Positions 1 to 8,573 are shown, numbered from the stretch's first letter. The stretch is DNA of 36,767 bases from Candidatus Aminicenantota bacterium (GCA_011772495.1 WVZL01000028.1:1-36767), one strand, 5' to 3'. The notes: generated by a model not told the origin, from the letters alone. Program-made: numbers and translations.

Positions 1-688
1 CATCGATCCTGTGCGATAAACCCGCATTTCTGATGTTTTCTCTAGCTATTTGACAGACCAGCTCAATATCCAGTATGCAAGCTCGAAGATTCGGATTCGC
101 TTTGGCCAAGGCTATAGACATGACTCCCGAACCACCACCAACATCCAGAATGGCCTGTGCCTTGGACAAATCCAAGTATTTGGCCAAAGCCTCAGCATCA
201 GCCTTATGGTAATGGAAAAGCATCTGGGTGAAATCTCTTGCCTCTTCTGGATGCTTCCTCATTGACTCCACATAATTTTGCTTCTTTCTTTTTCTAATCG
301 TCCAAGTGTCTTTGCCTGTTCTAAGGATTTTTTCCAACACAGTGAAGGCTTCAAACACCTCCACTCCCTCGGCTGAAAACTGTCTGGTCCAGTAAATAGG
401 CCTCTCGCGAACAAAATATTTGTCGGCTAAGGTCGAATTCCAGTACAGGTCTTCTTTCTTCCGAAGTAAACCCATTGAAACTAGAGCGTCAAGGAAGAAG
501 AGTAAGTACCTTTGATGGATCTTCAATTTCTTTCCAATCCTGGCAGCCGATAGCATTTTGCCATGAAGTTCTCGGAAAAGCTGCAGTCGTTCAGCGGTGA
601 TGGTAAGCCTTGAGGCCATGAAGGCCGTTTCAAGATCCATCTTCGCTAGAATCTTGCGCGGGAGTTTATCAAGAGTAAGCCGTTCCAT
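1..688 (-). CDS. SAM-dependent O-methyltransferase (partial, 3' end outside window)
   Basis: Reading the minus strand from an ATG at 688 gives 229 codons with no stop before the window edge, so the C-terminus is missing. A GGAGG Shine-Dalgarno lies just upstream (CAGGAGGCAACA before ATG). The N-terminal ~120 residues look like the helical winged-helix/dimerisation domain of family-2 O-methyltransferases (LTITAERLQLFRELHGK, then a helix-rich stretch). The Rossmann SAM-binding motif follows at about residue 183 (ILDVGGGSGVMSIALAKA), with an acidic end of strand 2 (ACILDIELV). Such enzymes methylate hydroxyl groups of small molecules; the substrate cannot be told. It is divergent from the aminotransferase operon and has no evident link to the sugar genes. 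Family assignment is firm at superfamily level only. Confidence 0.8.
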   Translation of the reverse strand, partial: MERLTLDKLPRKILAKMDLETAFMASRLTITAERLQLFRELHGKMLSAARIGKKLKIHQRYLLFFLDALVSMGLLRKKEDLYWNSTLADKYFVRERPIYWTRQFSAEGVEVFEAFTVLEKILRTGKDTWTIRKRKKQNYVESMRKHPEEARDFTQMLFHYHKADAEALAKYLDLSKAQAILDVGGGSGVMSIALAKANPNLRACILDIELVCQIARENIRNAGLSHRID

Positions 689-1211
689 TGTTGCCTCCTG
701 GATATCTGAAAACCCGAATCAGATTTTTTTCTTGATTCTCGCCTTAATCTCTTGAAAAACTTTTATCACAGGCAAAACTTGAGGTCAAATTTTTCAAATC
801 CAGACCAAGGCCAGGATGCGAGTTCTCTTCTTTGGTCTTCCTGAGCGAAACGATAAGTATCTTCAGAAAATCCGAGTATATAAGGAGCAGCAGTGAGGGT
901 ATCCAGAAGAAGAAAATGGGGACGATTATTCTAGCTCGAAGTTGACTTGAGATTTATTTCAAGCGGTACATCTCGACAGCTTATTCTAAAACCCGGCATT
1001 CATTAGAATGGCAATTTTACCCCCAAAAATGCACTTCTAAGCCTTAATTTCAAGGTGAAAAAGAGGATTATTTATTTAAAAACAGCCATTTGGCTTGGTC
1101 TGACCCCCTTTGACCTGGAGAGTTAGATATCATAAAATATCAAACTCAATACGCAATAAAAAAAAATTCAGGAAATCAGACAACTTTTTTTTTAATGATT
1201 GAGGAGAAATG
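689..1211. other. Gene-poor spacer between divergent genes
   Basis: No convincing gene is seen in these 523 bases. At 816-896 (+) there is a 26-codon reading frame (MRVLFFGLPERNDKYLQKIR...) whose start resembles the N-terminus of some glycosyltransferases. It ends at once in TGA and may be a decayed remnant. A diverged copy of the dispersed repeat occurs at 913-932 (aaaatggggacgattattct). A ggtctgacccccttt motif lies at 1097-1111. The last ~80 bases before the aminotransferase are A/T-rich with a short palindrome (gatatcataaaatatc), likely the promoter region, but no clear -35/-10 pair was found. Confidence 0.5.
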
Positions 1212-2360
1212 ATGACAGACTGGAATAAAATCCGAAGAGATTTCCCGATAACCAAGAATTCGGCTTATTTCCAGAGCGCAGCCATGTCTCCCCTGCCCAC
1301 TCCTGTTTTCGAAGCCATCCAGGAAGAATACCGTAAACTCCACTTAGGCGGAGATATAAAATGGATGGAAGACCTGGAAAGATTTAAAAACTTGTGCACA
1401 AACTTAGCAGGACTCATGAACACTGAACCAGACAATGTGACCTTTGTCCCGAACACTTCCCTGGCGATGTCCCTGCTGGCTCTATCTTTCCAGAATCAAT
1501 TCAAAAAGCCCTTTAACATAATTTCCATGAAGGACGAGTTTCCTGCCTCGACCATCGGTTTTGAATACCTGAATATCATGATGAAGTATGTCGAGCCTGT
1601 AGAGGGGCGCTATCCGATCGATTCCATTATCGAAATGATGGACGAACAGACTGTGGCCGTCGTGACCTCCCAAATCCAGTACGCTACTGGATTCCATCAG
1701 GATCTCTTCACCCTTGGACATGAACTCCACCAGCGGGGAGTTCTCTTCATCGTCAACGCCACCCAGGCCTTCCCGTTCTTTCCGGTGGATGTGATAGCCT
1801 CGAATATTGATGTTCTTTCCGCCTCTCTTCATAAATGGGGATTGACCGGACACATCGGCTCAATGTTTTTTACATCTCCGTCGTTCCGAGAAAGATTTCC
1901 ATCTCCATTGACAGGATGGCTTTCGGTGGATACCAAAGGAAAAGGCATTATCCACACCGGAAAAAACACACCCTTCTGCCTACACGAATCGGCTCACTGT
2001 TATAACTTCGGCACCTTTAACCTTCAGCCCCTTCTGGCCTTTCAAAAGGCACTGGACTATATCCAGGAAATCGGTCTCCAGAACATCCAGCAGAGGATCA
2101 TGGAGCTAACAGAATATCTTATCCAAGGATTAAGGGATCTGAATGTCACCATCCTCTCCCCTGTTTCCAGGAAGGAAGAGCGGTCCGCGATTGTGACCTT
2201 TACTCTCGGCGATAAAAATGAAACCTGTGTTAAGAGACTTGCTGAAAACAATATCTACGTGTCTCCCCGGGATGGGAATATCAGAGTCTCAGTGAACATT
2301 TTCAACAACTTGGCTGATATAGACTGTCTGCTGGAAGTATTGAGAGATTTAAACATTTAG
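1212..2360 (+). CDS. Class V aminotransferase-fold PLP-dependent enzyme
   Basis: A 382-residue fold-type I PLP enzyme of the aminotransferase class V / cysteine desulfurase / isopenicillin-N-epimerase superfamily. The Schiff-base lysine is K208 in SASLHKWGLTG. The strand that normally carries the Asp contacting the PLP ring nitrogen (typically D-x-x-Q) reads IVNATQAF, with Asn182 at the Asp position and Gln185 kept. Two ATGs are adjacent (1209 and 1212). The GAGGAG at 1201-1206 is better spaced for 1212, so that start is chosen. No active-site Cys loop typical of SufS/NifS is obvious, so sulfur transfer is unlikely. First gene of a + strand unit: 43 bp to the aldo/keto reductase and 34 bp more to GH9. 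Substrate unknown; an amino-sugar or amino-acid derivative is possible by context only. Confidence 0.82.
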   Translation: MTDWNKIRRDFPITKNSAYFQSAAMSPLPTPVFEAIQEEYRKLHLGGDIKWMEDLERFKNLCTNLAGLMNTEPDNVTFVPNTSLAMSLLALSFQNQFKKPFNIISMKDEFPASTIGFEYLNIMMKYVEPVEGRYPIDSIIEMMDEQTVAVVTSQIQYATGFHQDLFTLGHELHQRGVLFIVNATQAFPFFPVDVIASNIDVLSASLHKWGLTGHIGSMFFTSPSFRERFPSPLTGWLSVDTKGKGIIHTGKNTPFCLHESAHCYNFGTFNLQPLLAFQKALDYIQEIGLQNIQQRIMELTEYLIQGLRDLNVTILSPVSRKEERSAIVTFTLGDKNETCVKRLAENNIYVSPRDGNIRVSVNIFNNLADIDCLLEVLRDLNI

Positions 2361-2403
2361 AATCTAATAGAATCCAAACGAATCCATCAAAAGGAGGAAC
2401 ACT

Positions 2404-3375
2404 TTGAAATACCGGAAATTCGGAAGAAAGGACTGGGAGGTAAGTGAGATGGGCTATGGCATGTGGGGAATGGGCGGCTGGACCGGCTCGGATGATGAGG
2501 AATCCTTCCAGTCTCTTCAGCGGGCCTTGGAATTGGGTTGCAATTTCTTCGATACAGCTTGGGCCTACGGGGAAGGGCGAAGCGAAAGGCTGCTCGGCCG
2601 GCTGGTAAAGGCCAATCCCGAGAAGAAAATCTACACAGCCACCAAGGTTCCGCCTAAAAATTTCAAATGGCCCAGCCTCAGGGAATACACCCTGGACGAC
2701 TGTTTTCCTCCAGACCATATCGAAGAATACATACATAAAAGCTTGGAGAACGCTGGTCTTGAAAGCTTTGACCTGATTCAATTTCACACTTGGGAAGATG
2801 GCTGGGCCGAGGATGACCGTTGGGCTCGAAAGATAGACGATCTCCGCCAGCACGGATTGATCGAGGCTGTGGGCATCAGTCTAAACCGCTGGGAAGCATG
2901 GAATGGAATAAAGGCTGTCCAAAGCGGCCTGGTCGATGCAGTCCAGGTCATCTATAACATCTTCGATCAGAATCCAGAGGATGAGCTATTCCCAGCCTGT
3001 GCGGAAAAAGACGTGGCTGTGATTGCCCGGGTTCCCTTTGATGAAGGAACATTGACCGGCACTTTGACCAAAGAAAGCACCTGGCCGGAAGGCGACTGGC
3101 GCAACACCTACTTTGTCCCTGAAAACCTGATCCCCAGCGTGGAACGGGCAGACGCTTTAAAGGATTTGTTGCCAGCTGGTATGACCATGCCTGAGATGGC
3201 CCTGCGCTTCATCCTCAACAATCCTACAGTCAGCACTATTATCCCGGGCATGCGAAAGCTTCAACATGTGGAATCCAACATGTCAGCCAGCGATGCTGGC
3301 CCGCTTCCGAATGACCTTCACACCGCGCTCCGCGCCCACTGCTGGGACCGACAGCCGGCCAAATGGTCACAATAA
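2404..3375 (+). CDS. Aldo/keto reductase, cytoplasmic
   Basis: A 323-residue NADP(H)-dependent (beta/alpha)8 oxidoreductase. The catalytic tetrad is visible: D50 and Y55 in FFDTAWAYGEG, K81 in TATKVPP, and H128 in IQFHTWEDG. The C-terminal segment with SxIIPG (STIIPGMRK) matches the cofactor phosphate-binding end of the family. The start is a TTG at 2404, six bases after a strong AAGGAGG (2391-2397). No ATG is available nearby, and the protein begins correctly for the family (MKYRKFGRKDWEVSEMGYG). No signal peptide, so cytoplasmic. It sits between the aminotransferase and GH9 genes in one apparent operon and probably acts on a sugar aldehyde/ketone or oxidised sugar. The real substrate is not deducible. 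Confidence 0.88.
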   Translation: MKYRKFGRKDWEVSEMGYGMWGMGGWTGSDDEESFQSLQRALELGCNFFDTAWAYGEGRSERLLGRLVKANPEKKIYTATKVPPKNFKWPSLREYTLDDCFPPDHIEEYIHKSLENAGLESFDLIQFHTWEDGWAEDDRWARKIDDLRQHGLIEAVGISLNRWEAWNGIKAVQSGLVDAVQVIYNIFDQNPEDELFPACAEKDVAVIARVPFDEGTLTGTLTKESTWPEGDWRNTYFVPENLIPSVERADALKDLLPAGMTMPEMALRFILNNPTVSTIIPGMRKLQHVESNMSASDAGPLPNDLHTALRAHCWDRQPAKWSQ

Positions 3376-3409
3376 AAACAAATAAAATACACATGGAAGG
3401 AGATTCACA

Positions 3410-5872
3410 ATGAAACTGAATATATATAGATTTGGGTTGATATTCGTGGCCTCTATTCTCCTGGCTTCTGTTTGCTTAGCCCAGATAGAGCTGAAACCCG
3501 AGGGTTATTTTGAGACACCAGGATTTGTCTTTCTGGTCTACCACAACGATTATCTGGTAGGAAAAAGAGGCGGCCTTCAAATGTTTCTCCACGACAAACG
3601 TGTTGCTGATGCCGGTGAAATTATCTGCCTGACAACCGAGGGAAGACCGTTAGGCTTCGATACTAAAGAAACAGGAAAAAGGACAGTTGAGATGGAAAAA
3701 AACTCATCCATTGTCCCAGAGAAAATAAAGCCACTGGGTATCATCTATAAACTCATCTGCAGTACAGATGGCGATTCGATCCTGGTCAAAGTTCATCTAG
3801 ATAAACCCATCGATTGGAAAAAGGTTTCTCAATTCATGCTCAAGCTGGAGATTTATCCCAAGGAATATCGTTACAAGACCTACAGAGGCGGCCCATTTAC
3901 GGGTTACTTCCCTGAAAGATACATGGGCAAGATGATGCTGGTACCTTTAGCCAAGGAAATCTCGATTGCTCCCGAAGACGACCTGAGAGCCTTCACCATC
4001 ACTTCAGAAGATGCGAACCTCGGCCTCATCGACGGCAGAGGCCAAGGAAATATCAATGGCTTCTTTATCTTTGCAGCACTCCCTCCTGGATCGCCTCAAC
4101 AGCAGTTTTCCATGAAGATAACACCAAGAATTGATCCTCGATGGCAGAGGGAACCAGTTATTCAGGTCTCGCAGGTTGGATACCATCTTGCCCAGAAAAA
4201 GATAGCCGTCCTTGAGCTTGATCCTCGCACTACAGATCCAAAGGAAATGAAGATCGTTCGCCTTGAGAAAGACGGTAATAAAAAGCTGACCAAGGCCGCA
4301 AAACCAGTCAAATGGGGACCTCTGTTTAATTACGACTATTACTTGTTCGACTTCACAGAGGTCAAGACTCCGGGACAGTATTATCTCATTTACGGCAGCC
4401 AGCAAGTTGGGCCGATAGCCATAGGCCGTGATGTGTACAAAGAAGCCTGGCAGCCCACCATGGATGTCTTTTTCCCGGTCCAGATGTGTCATGTGGAAAT
4501 CAGGCAGGGAGAAAAGGTCTGGCACGGCGCCTGTCACCTTGACGACGGGCTTCAGGCCCCTCTAAACCAGGTCCACTTCGACAGCTACCGGCAAAAAGAT
4601 GAAACAGAAACGCAATTCAAGCCTAACGAGCACATACCCGGTCTTGACTGGGGTGGATGGCACGATGCAGGAGACAACGATTTGCCTTTTGGCAGCATCT
4701 GCCAGACCGTCCTCTGGATGGCTCTCGCTCAGGAAGAATTCGGAACGAGCAGAGACATGACTTCTATTATCAGAGACCAGCGGAGGGTAAACCTATTCCA
4801 GCCAGATGGGAAGAACGACATGCTTCAGCAGATATCCTTTGGAATGGAAAACCTGTTGGCCCTCTACCGAGCCGCAGGACATATCTGCCCTGGCATAATC
4901 GAAAACAAAATTCAGGATTATATCGTAGTTGGCGACCCGGTGAATATCACCGACGGGCTCGTCTATGACCCGACACTGAAACCAACAGAGCAAAAAGGGG
5001 GGCGCTCCGGAAAGTTCGACGATAGGTGGGTGTTCACCAACAGGAATACAGGCGGACAATACCAGTTTGCTCAGGTTGCTGCTCTAGCCTCACGCGTCCT
5101 CAAAGCGTACGATAGCAAGCTAGCAGAAGAATGCCTGCAGGCTGCTCAAGATGTCTGGGAGTATGAGCAGACCCATGAGCCTGTTCATTTCGAAGTTTGC
5201 TACCAGCCTCTAGAGGATGAATACCACTCCTGGGAGATGGCCGCAGCAGCAGAACTCTTCCTGACGACCGGGGAGGCCAAATACAAGAAAAGACTCCTGG
5301 AACTCATTCCCTATATCAAGGCCAGACCTGCTTCTCATTTTTGGTGGTCGGGTCTAACGTTGGCTCGAGTTATGCCCAAGATCGAAAACAGCCAGTTTAA
5401 GAAGGCTGTGGTCGAGAAAGCCAAGGAACTCATAAAACATATGGAAAAAGAAGTCTCCAAAAGCCCCTACCGAGTGTATTTCGAGTTTAAAGTCTGGGGA
5501 AATAATTGGGATGTCTTACAACTCGGAGCCCGGTCTTATTATTTTACCAAGCACTTCCCAGAGATTTTCGATGAAGAATTCCTCTTTTCAGCTTTGAACT
5601 ACAATTTTGGCTGCCACCCAGCTTCCAACCACTCGTATGTTTCCGGTGTCGGTGTGAATTCGGCCACGGTGGGGTATGGGTTTAACAGGTCAGAATGGAC
5701 CTACATTCCGGGCGGTGTGGTTTCAGGAGCTTCTTTCATCCGGCCCAAGTTCATAGAGTACCGCTCTAACACCTGGGACTGGTATGAGACAGAATACGTG
5801 ATCGGAGGCTCAGCCGCCTATGTCTTCGCTGTCCTGGCCGCTGACCACCTACTTAATAAAAAAGACAAATAA
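3410..5872 (+). CDS. Secreted glycoside hydrolase family 9 enzyme with Ig-like domain
   Basis: An 820-residue protein with a Sec signal peptide (about residues 1-25, ending CLAQ). Residues ~26-245 are a beta-rich region I do not recognise. From ~248 comes the cellulase N-terminal Ig-like domain (IQVSQVGYHLAQKKIAVLEL). From ~340 comes the (alpha/alpha)6 GH9 catalytic domain. D419 and D422 in GWHDAGDND match the GH9 base/nucleophile-water pair, and E795 in WYETEYVIGG matches the general acid. GH9 includes endoglucanases and also exo-beta-glucosaminidases of Vibrio chitin operons. In this GlcNAc-rich locus a glucosaminidase-like activity is a reasonable guess, not a demonstration. AAGGAG at 3397-3402 is 7 bases from the ATG. 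Last gene of the + strand operon, followed after 25 bases by a hairpin repeat. Confidence 0.86.
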   Translation: MKLNIYRFGLIFVASILLASVCLAQIELKPEGYFETPGFVFLVYHNDYLVGKRGGLQMFLHDKRVADAGEIICLTTEGRPLGFDTKETGKRTVEMEKNSSIVPEKIKPLGIIYKLICSTDGDSILVKVHLDKPIDWKKVSQFMLKLEIYPKEYRYKTYRGGPFTGYFPERYMGKMMLVPLAKEISIAPEDDLRAFTITSEDANLGLIDGRGQGNINGFFIFAALPPGSPQQQFSMKITPRIDPRWQREPVIQVSQVGYHLAQKKIAVLELDPRTTDPKEMKIVRLEKDGNKKLTKAAKPVKWGPLFNYDYYLFDFTEVKTPGQYYLIYGSQQVGPIAIGRDVYKEAWQPTMDVFFPVQMCHVEIRQGEKVWHGACHLDDGLQAPLNQVHFDSYRQKDETETQFKPNEHIPGLDWGGWHDAGDNDLPFGSICQTVLWMALAQEEFGTSRDMTSIIRDQRRVNLFQPDGKNDMLQQISFGMENLLALYRAAGHICPGIIENKIQDYIVVGDPVNITDGLVYDPTLKPTEQKGGRSGKFDDRWVFTNRNTGGQYQFAQVAALASRVLKAYDSKLAEECLQAAQDVWEYEQTHEPVHFEVCYQPLEDEYHSWEMAAAAELFLTTGEAKYKKRLLELIPYIKARPASHFWWSGLTLARVMPKIENSQFKKAVVEKAKELIKHMEKEVSKSPYRVYFEFKVWGNNWDVLQLGARSYYFTKHFPEIFDEEFLFSALNYNFGCHPASNHSYVSGVGVNSATVGYGFNRSEWTYIPGGVVSGASFIRPKFIEYRSNTWDWYETEYVIGGSAAYVFAVLAADHLLNKKDK

Positions 5873-5897
5873 TAAAATAAAATAAAAAATAAAATAA

Positions 5898-6037
5898 AAT
5901 GGGGACGGTTCTATTTTATTAAAAAAAAGAATCAGGCTTTATTATAAATTGATGCCCCAGAACATCAGAAGAAGTCCAGGTCTTGTAATAATGATAAAGC
6001 TTGACCGCTGGTAAAAAAATAGAACCGTCCCCTATTG
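5898..6037. repeat. Inverted-repeat hairpin element between convergent genes
   Basis: The outer arms are ggggacggttctatttta at 5901-5918 and its inverted copy aaaatagaaccgtcccc ending near 6033. A second, imperfect arm pair lies inside (tcaggctttattataa near 5931 against taatgataaagcttga near 5988). The whole ~140 bp can fold into one long imperfect hairpin. It sits between the 3' ends of the GH9 (+) and GWxTD (-) genes, where a bidirectional transcription terminator would be expected. It may also be a MITE/REP-like mobile repeat, since the same arm sequence recurs elsewhere in the window. Both readings are inferences. Confidence 0.7.
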
Positions 6038-6108
6038 TTTAAATCAGGAATATTTTGCCATGGGAAGAACTAAATGTATAGAATCGCTAAGATGGGGGTT
6101 TGATTGCT

Positions 6109-8175
6109 CTATTTCGACTTCTCATGTAGGGATTGAACGAGCTTTTTGATGTCTTCTTGGTCAGGATTAAGCTCCAATGACCTCTGCCAGATCTCTAAGG
6201 CTTCCTTCTTATCCCCCAATTGATAGTGACAGGAGCCCACTAAATTCAATATCTCCAGATTGGCTCCAAAGTGAGAAAGATATCTCTCATAAAAAGAGAG
6301 GGCTTCTTGATAAAGTCCCAGAGCATGTGTCGATTTCCCCAGGAAATACAAGACACCCTCGCTCTCTTCCTCGCTGTCCAGGAAAGGCGCAAGTACTTCT
6401 CCTACTTTCTGGTATTCTCTGTTTATGAAAAGGACCTGAGCATAACCCAAGCCATATTTCAATTGACTTGGATTCTGATGATAAGCTCTTTCTAGCAGAG
6501 AGCTCGCTTCGGTGATGTTACCTTTATTCAGATACTGGATGCCTAAGGTGTAGGTGTATTCTTCAAGGCGCGAAACAGGCATGACTTTGGAGATAACCAG
6601 AGGCCTCGGCAAATCAACCACTGAAGAAATTTCAAAACGGTCTGTTTCAAAAAGAAGCTCGTTCCCTTCTTTATCCAGAACAGAGACTCTAGCGGTGTAA
6701 AAACCGGGAGAGAAATTGGCCAGAGACTGAGCTTCGACAAAATTCATATCTGTTTGATATTCACTGATCGTCTTTGTTCTAGAAAATAATTCTTTTCTGT
6801 CTTTAAAGAAACTCAGTTTGATCGTTCCTTGAGATTTTGACTCCTGGCCCAATCCAAGAACCTGGAAGAAAATAAACAAGGTGTCTTTGGCATTAAAGAC
6901 TCTTCTGGACTGGCATAATAATTGGCTATCGCCTATCTTGAAGGGAATGATTTCTTGGCCTGCATCTTCACTCCTTTTGGCCTGATAACTCAAGATCAAG
7001 GCGCTCATCCGAGGCTCTGAAATTTCTTGAGGAATGGCGATGTCTTTCTCCAGAGAAGCAAATTCCTTGGAAACTCTATTCTTGATGAGAACATCAAATT
7101 TGTAGTTTCCTGGTGCCAGTGGGAACATGTCCTGCAGGGAGAAAGATTTGCTCTGTATCTCTTCTAGCTGCTCCCGATCCATGTTCAACGGAAATTCCTT
7201 GCTGTATTGAAATATCGTCTTTCCGCTCGTATCCGTTACCCGTCCGTTAAGCTCAAAATGAGCACTGTATCTGCCTTGATAGAGGTCAACAGAAAGCTTT
7301 TGGGGCTCGACAGCATAATGGACCAGGAATAAACCTGAATCATCTTTCATCACTTTGACCAGATGATCGCTGCCGATATAATTCGCCGTGTATTCCACCT
7401 CAACCCAATCTTTATACTTCAGAATTGCGGTGGCGTATTTATCTTCGACTTTTTTCTGGGGAGAAGAAAAAACAGCGCTGAATAATGTATCTGAAGCCAG
7501 GGAAACAAGACCGGGAACACCCCTCTCGCCTGGAATGAGAGAGAGGGTTTGATGGGCTAGATTAGGCTCTAATTCCTCTAGCGCATTATAGGCTTCCTTA
7601 ATATCGCGGAAGTTTTTCTGGTAATCGAAATCGGCGATCAAGCTCTGTGGTCCGTGGTCTGAGGGAGAATATAAAATATATTCTCCAGTCCCGTATTCTT
7701 TGAAGAAGATGATATTAAAGGATGTAGGAAGCCCTAAATTGGGATCGCCGTGGTAAAACCAGATTTGAGTCGGATAGACATTCATCACATTTTCAAAGTA
7801 TTCAATGCTTTTTGGCGGACCTAAGACAATGTAAACTCTCCCTTGATCTGTCATCCATCCAGGTTTAGGAGTGCCTCGGCCGAAGAACTCATTGGCATAG
7901 CCCAGCCTCCGATAATGTTCATCTTTGAACTCATTCTGAGGACTACCAGAGGTAGGATCTCTCTGCTTCCAGAAAGCCTCTATGAAAATCTCTCTCTCCC
8001 TGTCGTTCTCGAGCTGAAGAAAAACATCCTTCTCTTTAGGGGTAATGATGTAGACGACCTCCTCTTCTATCCATTTCTTGTATTTTTCAGGAAGCTTGGC
8101 TCTTTTTTCCTTGGCAGCAGACAGTGGCATGAGTAATAAAATCATCAAGGCTAGAATCGTAGCGTTATTCTTCAT
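6109..8175 (-). CDS. GWxTD domain protein with C-terminal TPR repeats
   Basis: 688 residues from the ATG at 8175. An alternative start at 8190 only adds five residues before a cleaner signal peptide (MKNNATILALMILLLMPLSAAKE). The GWxTD domain that names the family is near the N-terminus, with G106-W-M-T-D110 followed by QGRVYIVLGPP. Residues ~250-540 are beta-rich (resembling Ig-like strands). The last ~140 residues are tetratricopeptide repeats (YTLGIQYLNKGNITEASSLL, GSCHYQLGDKKEALEIWQRS). The protein is therefore probably exported to the periplasm. Its biochemical role is unknown; the family is frequent in Acidobacteriota-type genomes. It is 189 bp downstream of the symporter unit and may be transcribed separately. 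Confidence 0.8.
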   Translation of the reverse strand: MKNNATILALMILLLMPLSAAKEKRAKLPEKYKKWIEEEVVYIITPKEKDVFLQLENDREREIFIEAFWKQRDPTSGSPQNEFKDEHYRRLGYANEFFGRGTPKPGWMTDQGRVYIVLGPPKSIEYFENVMNVYPTQIWFYHGDPNLGLPTSFNIIFFKEYGTGEYILYSPSDHGPQSLIADFDYQKNFRDIKEAYNALEELEPNLAHQTLSLIPGERGVPGLVSLASDTLFSAVFSSPQKKVEDKYATAILKYKDWVEVEYTANYIGSDHLVKVMKDDSGLFLVHYAVEPQKLSVDLYQGRYSAHFELNGRVTDTSGKTIFQYSKEFPLNMDREQLEEIQSKSFSLQDMFPLAPGNYKFDVLIKNRVSKEFASLEKDIAIPQEISEPRMSALILSYQAKRSEDAGQEIIPFKIGDSQLLCQSRRVFNAKDTLFIFFQVLGLGQESKSQGTIKLSFFKDRKELFSRTKTISEYQTDMNFVEAQSLANFSPGFYTARVSVLDKEGNELLFETDRFEISSVVDLPRPLVISKVMPVSRLEEYTYTLGIQYLNKGNITEASSLLERAYHQNPSQLKYGLGYAQVLFINREYQKVGEVLAPFLDSEEESEGVLYFLGKSTHALGLYQEALSFYERYLSHFGANLEILNLVGSCHYQLGDKKEALEIWQRSLELNPDQEDIKKLVQSLHEKSK

Positions 8176-8263
8176 TATGTCTCTCAGCATGCAATCTGTT
8201 TTACCATTATATCATTTATACTGGAAGCACTCATCCCTGTTTTCATCAAAAGAAAGAAAAGTG

Positions 8264-8335
8264 AAAAAAATAGAACCGTCCCCTATTTTTTTAATTCAAG
8301 ACTTAAATAAAATCTATCCTTCAATAGTCTTGATT
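8264..8335. repeat. Dispersed repeat copy plus small hairpin
   Basis: aaaaaaatagaaccgtcccctatttttt (8264-8291) is a copy of the window's dispersed repeat. Directly after it, tcaagact (8296-8303) and agtcttga (8326-8333) form an 8-bp perfect stem with a 22-base loop. A gacctgaccccttg motif follows at 8341. It lies in the 189-bp gap after the small membrane protein genes and before the GWxTD gene. It could terminate the symporter operon or be a decayed mobile repeat. Confidence 0.55.
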
Positions 8336-8364
8336 CTGGAGACCTGACCCCTTGATTTCGTTTT

Positions 8365-8454
8365 TTATAGCTTGCGAGAGAAGTGGCGATAGAGCAAGTA
8401 GGTGGAGACGAAGGAAATGATGAGAATGATTAGAGGAAACAAGATCCCGAGCAT
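8365..8454 (-). CDS. 29-residue single-pass membrane microprotein
   Basis: A very small frame: ATG at 8454, TAA at 8365, 29 residues. Almost all of it is one hydrophobic helix (MLGILFPLIILIISFVSTY) followed by a positively charged tail (LLYRHFSRKL), the classic single-span, N-out/C-in pattern. An AAGGAC Shine-Dalgarno-like sequence precedes the ATG and overlaps the end of the upstream 38-residue gene; only two bases separate the two genes. The arrangement continues the translationally coupled string after the SSS symporter, so an accessory role at that carrier is plausible. Function is not known. An upstream in-frame extension exists but would overlap the 38-residue gene. Confidence 0.55.
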   Translation of the reverse strand: MLGILFPLIILIISFVSTYLLYRHFSRKL

Positions 8455-8456
8455 GG

Positions 8457-8573
8457 CTAGTCCTTTTTGTCCTTGTGTTTCTTCTTGTATGAATAATAAG
8501 CTAACAAGAGTCCCAGGAAAGAAAAAAAGTAGGCAACAGACATTCCTATGACCACGGCAAGACTTTGACTCAT
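8457..8573 (-). CDS. 38-residue single-pass membrane microprotein
   Basis: ATG at 8573 follows the TAA of the upstream gene with no gap (TAAATG), and GGGAGGA a few bases upstream supplies a Shine-Dalgarno. The protein has one hydrophobic span (LAVVIGMSVAYFFSFLGLLL) and a strongly basic C-terminus (YKKKHKDKKD). The stop is TAG at 8457-8459. Tight coupling to the symporter and to the 2TM gene argues that it is real in spite of its length. Function unknown; a small stabilising or regulatory subunit of the SSS transporter is the simplest idea. Confidence 0.6.
   Translation of the reverse strand: MSQSLAVVIGMSVAYFFSFLGLLLAYYSYKKKHKDKKD

Noticed and set aside
50..265. 71-codon frame on the + strand
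   Set aside because: Antisense to the methyltransferase, which has the SAM motif and a ribosome binding site.
2302..2853. 183-codon frame on the - strand
   Set aside because: Antisense to the aldo/keto reductase with its intact catalytic tetrad.
4004..4537. 177-codon frame on the - strand
   Set aside because: Inside the GH9 gene on the opposite strand, no motif or start signal.
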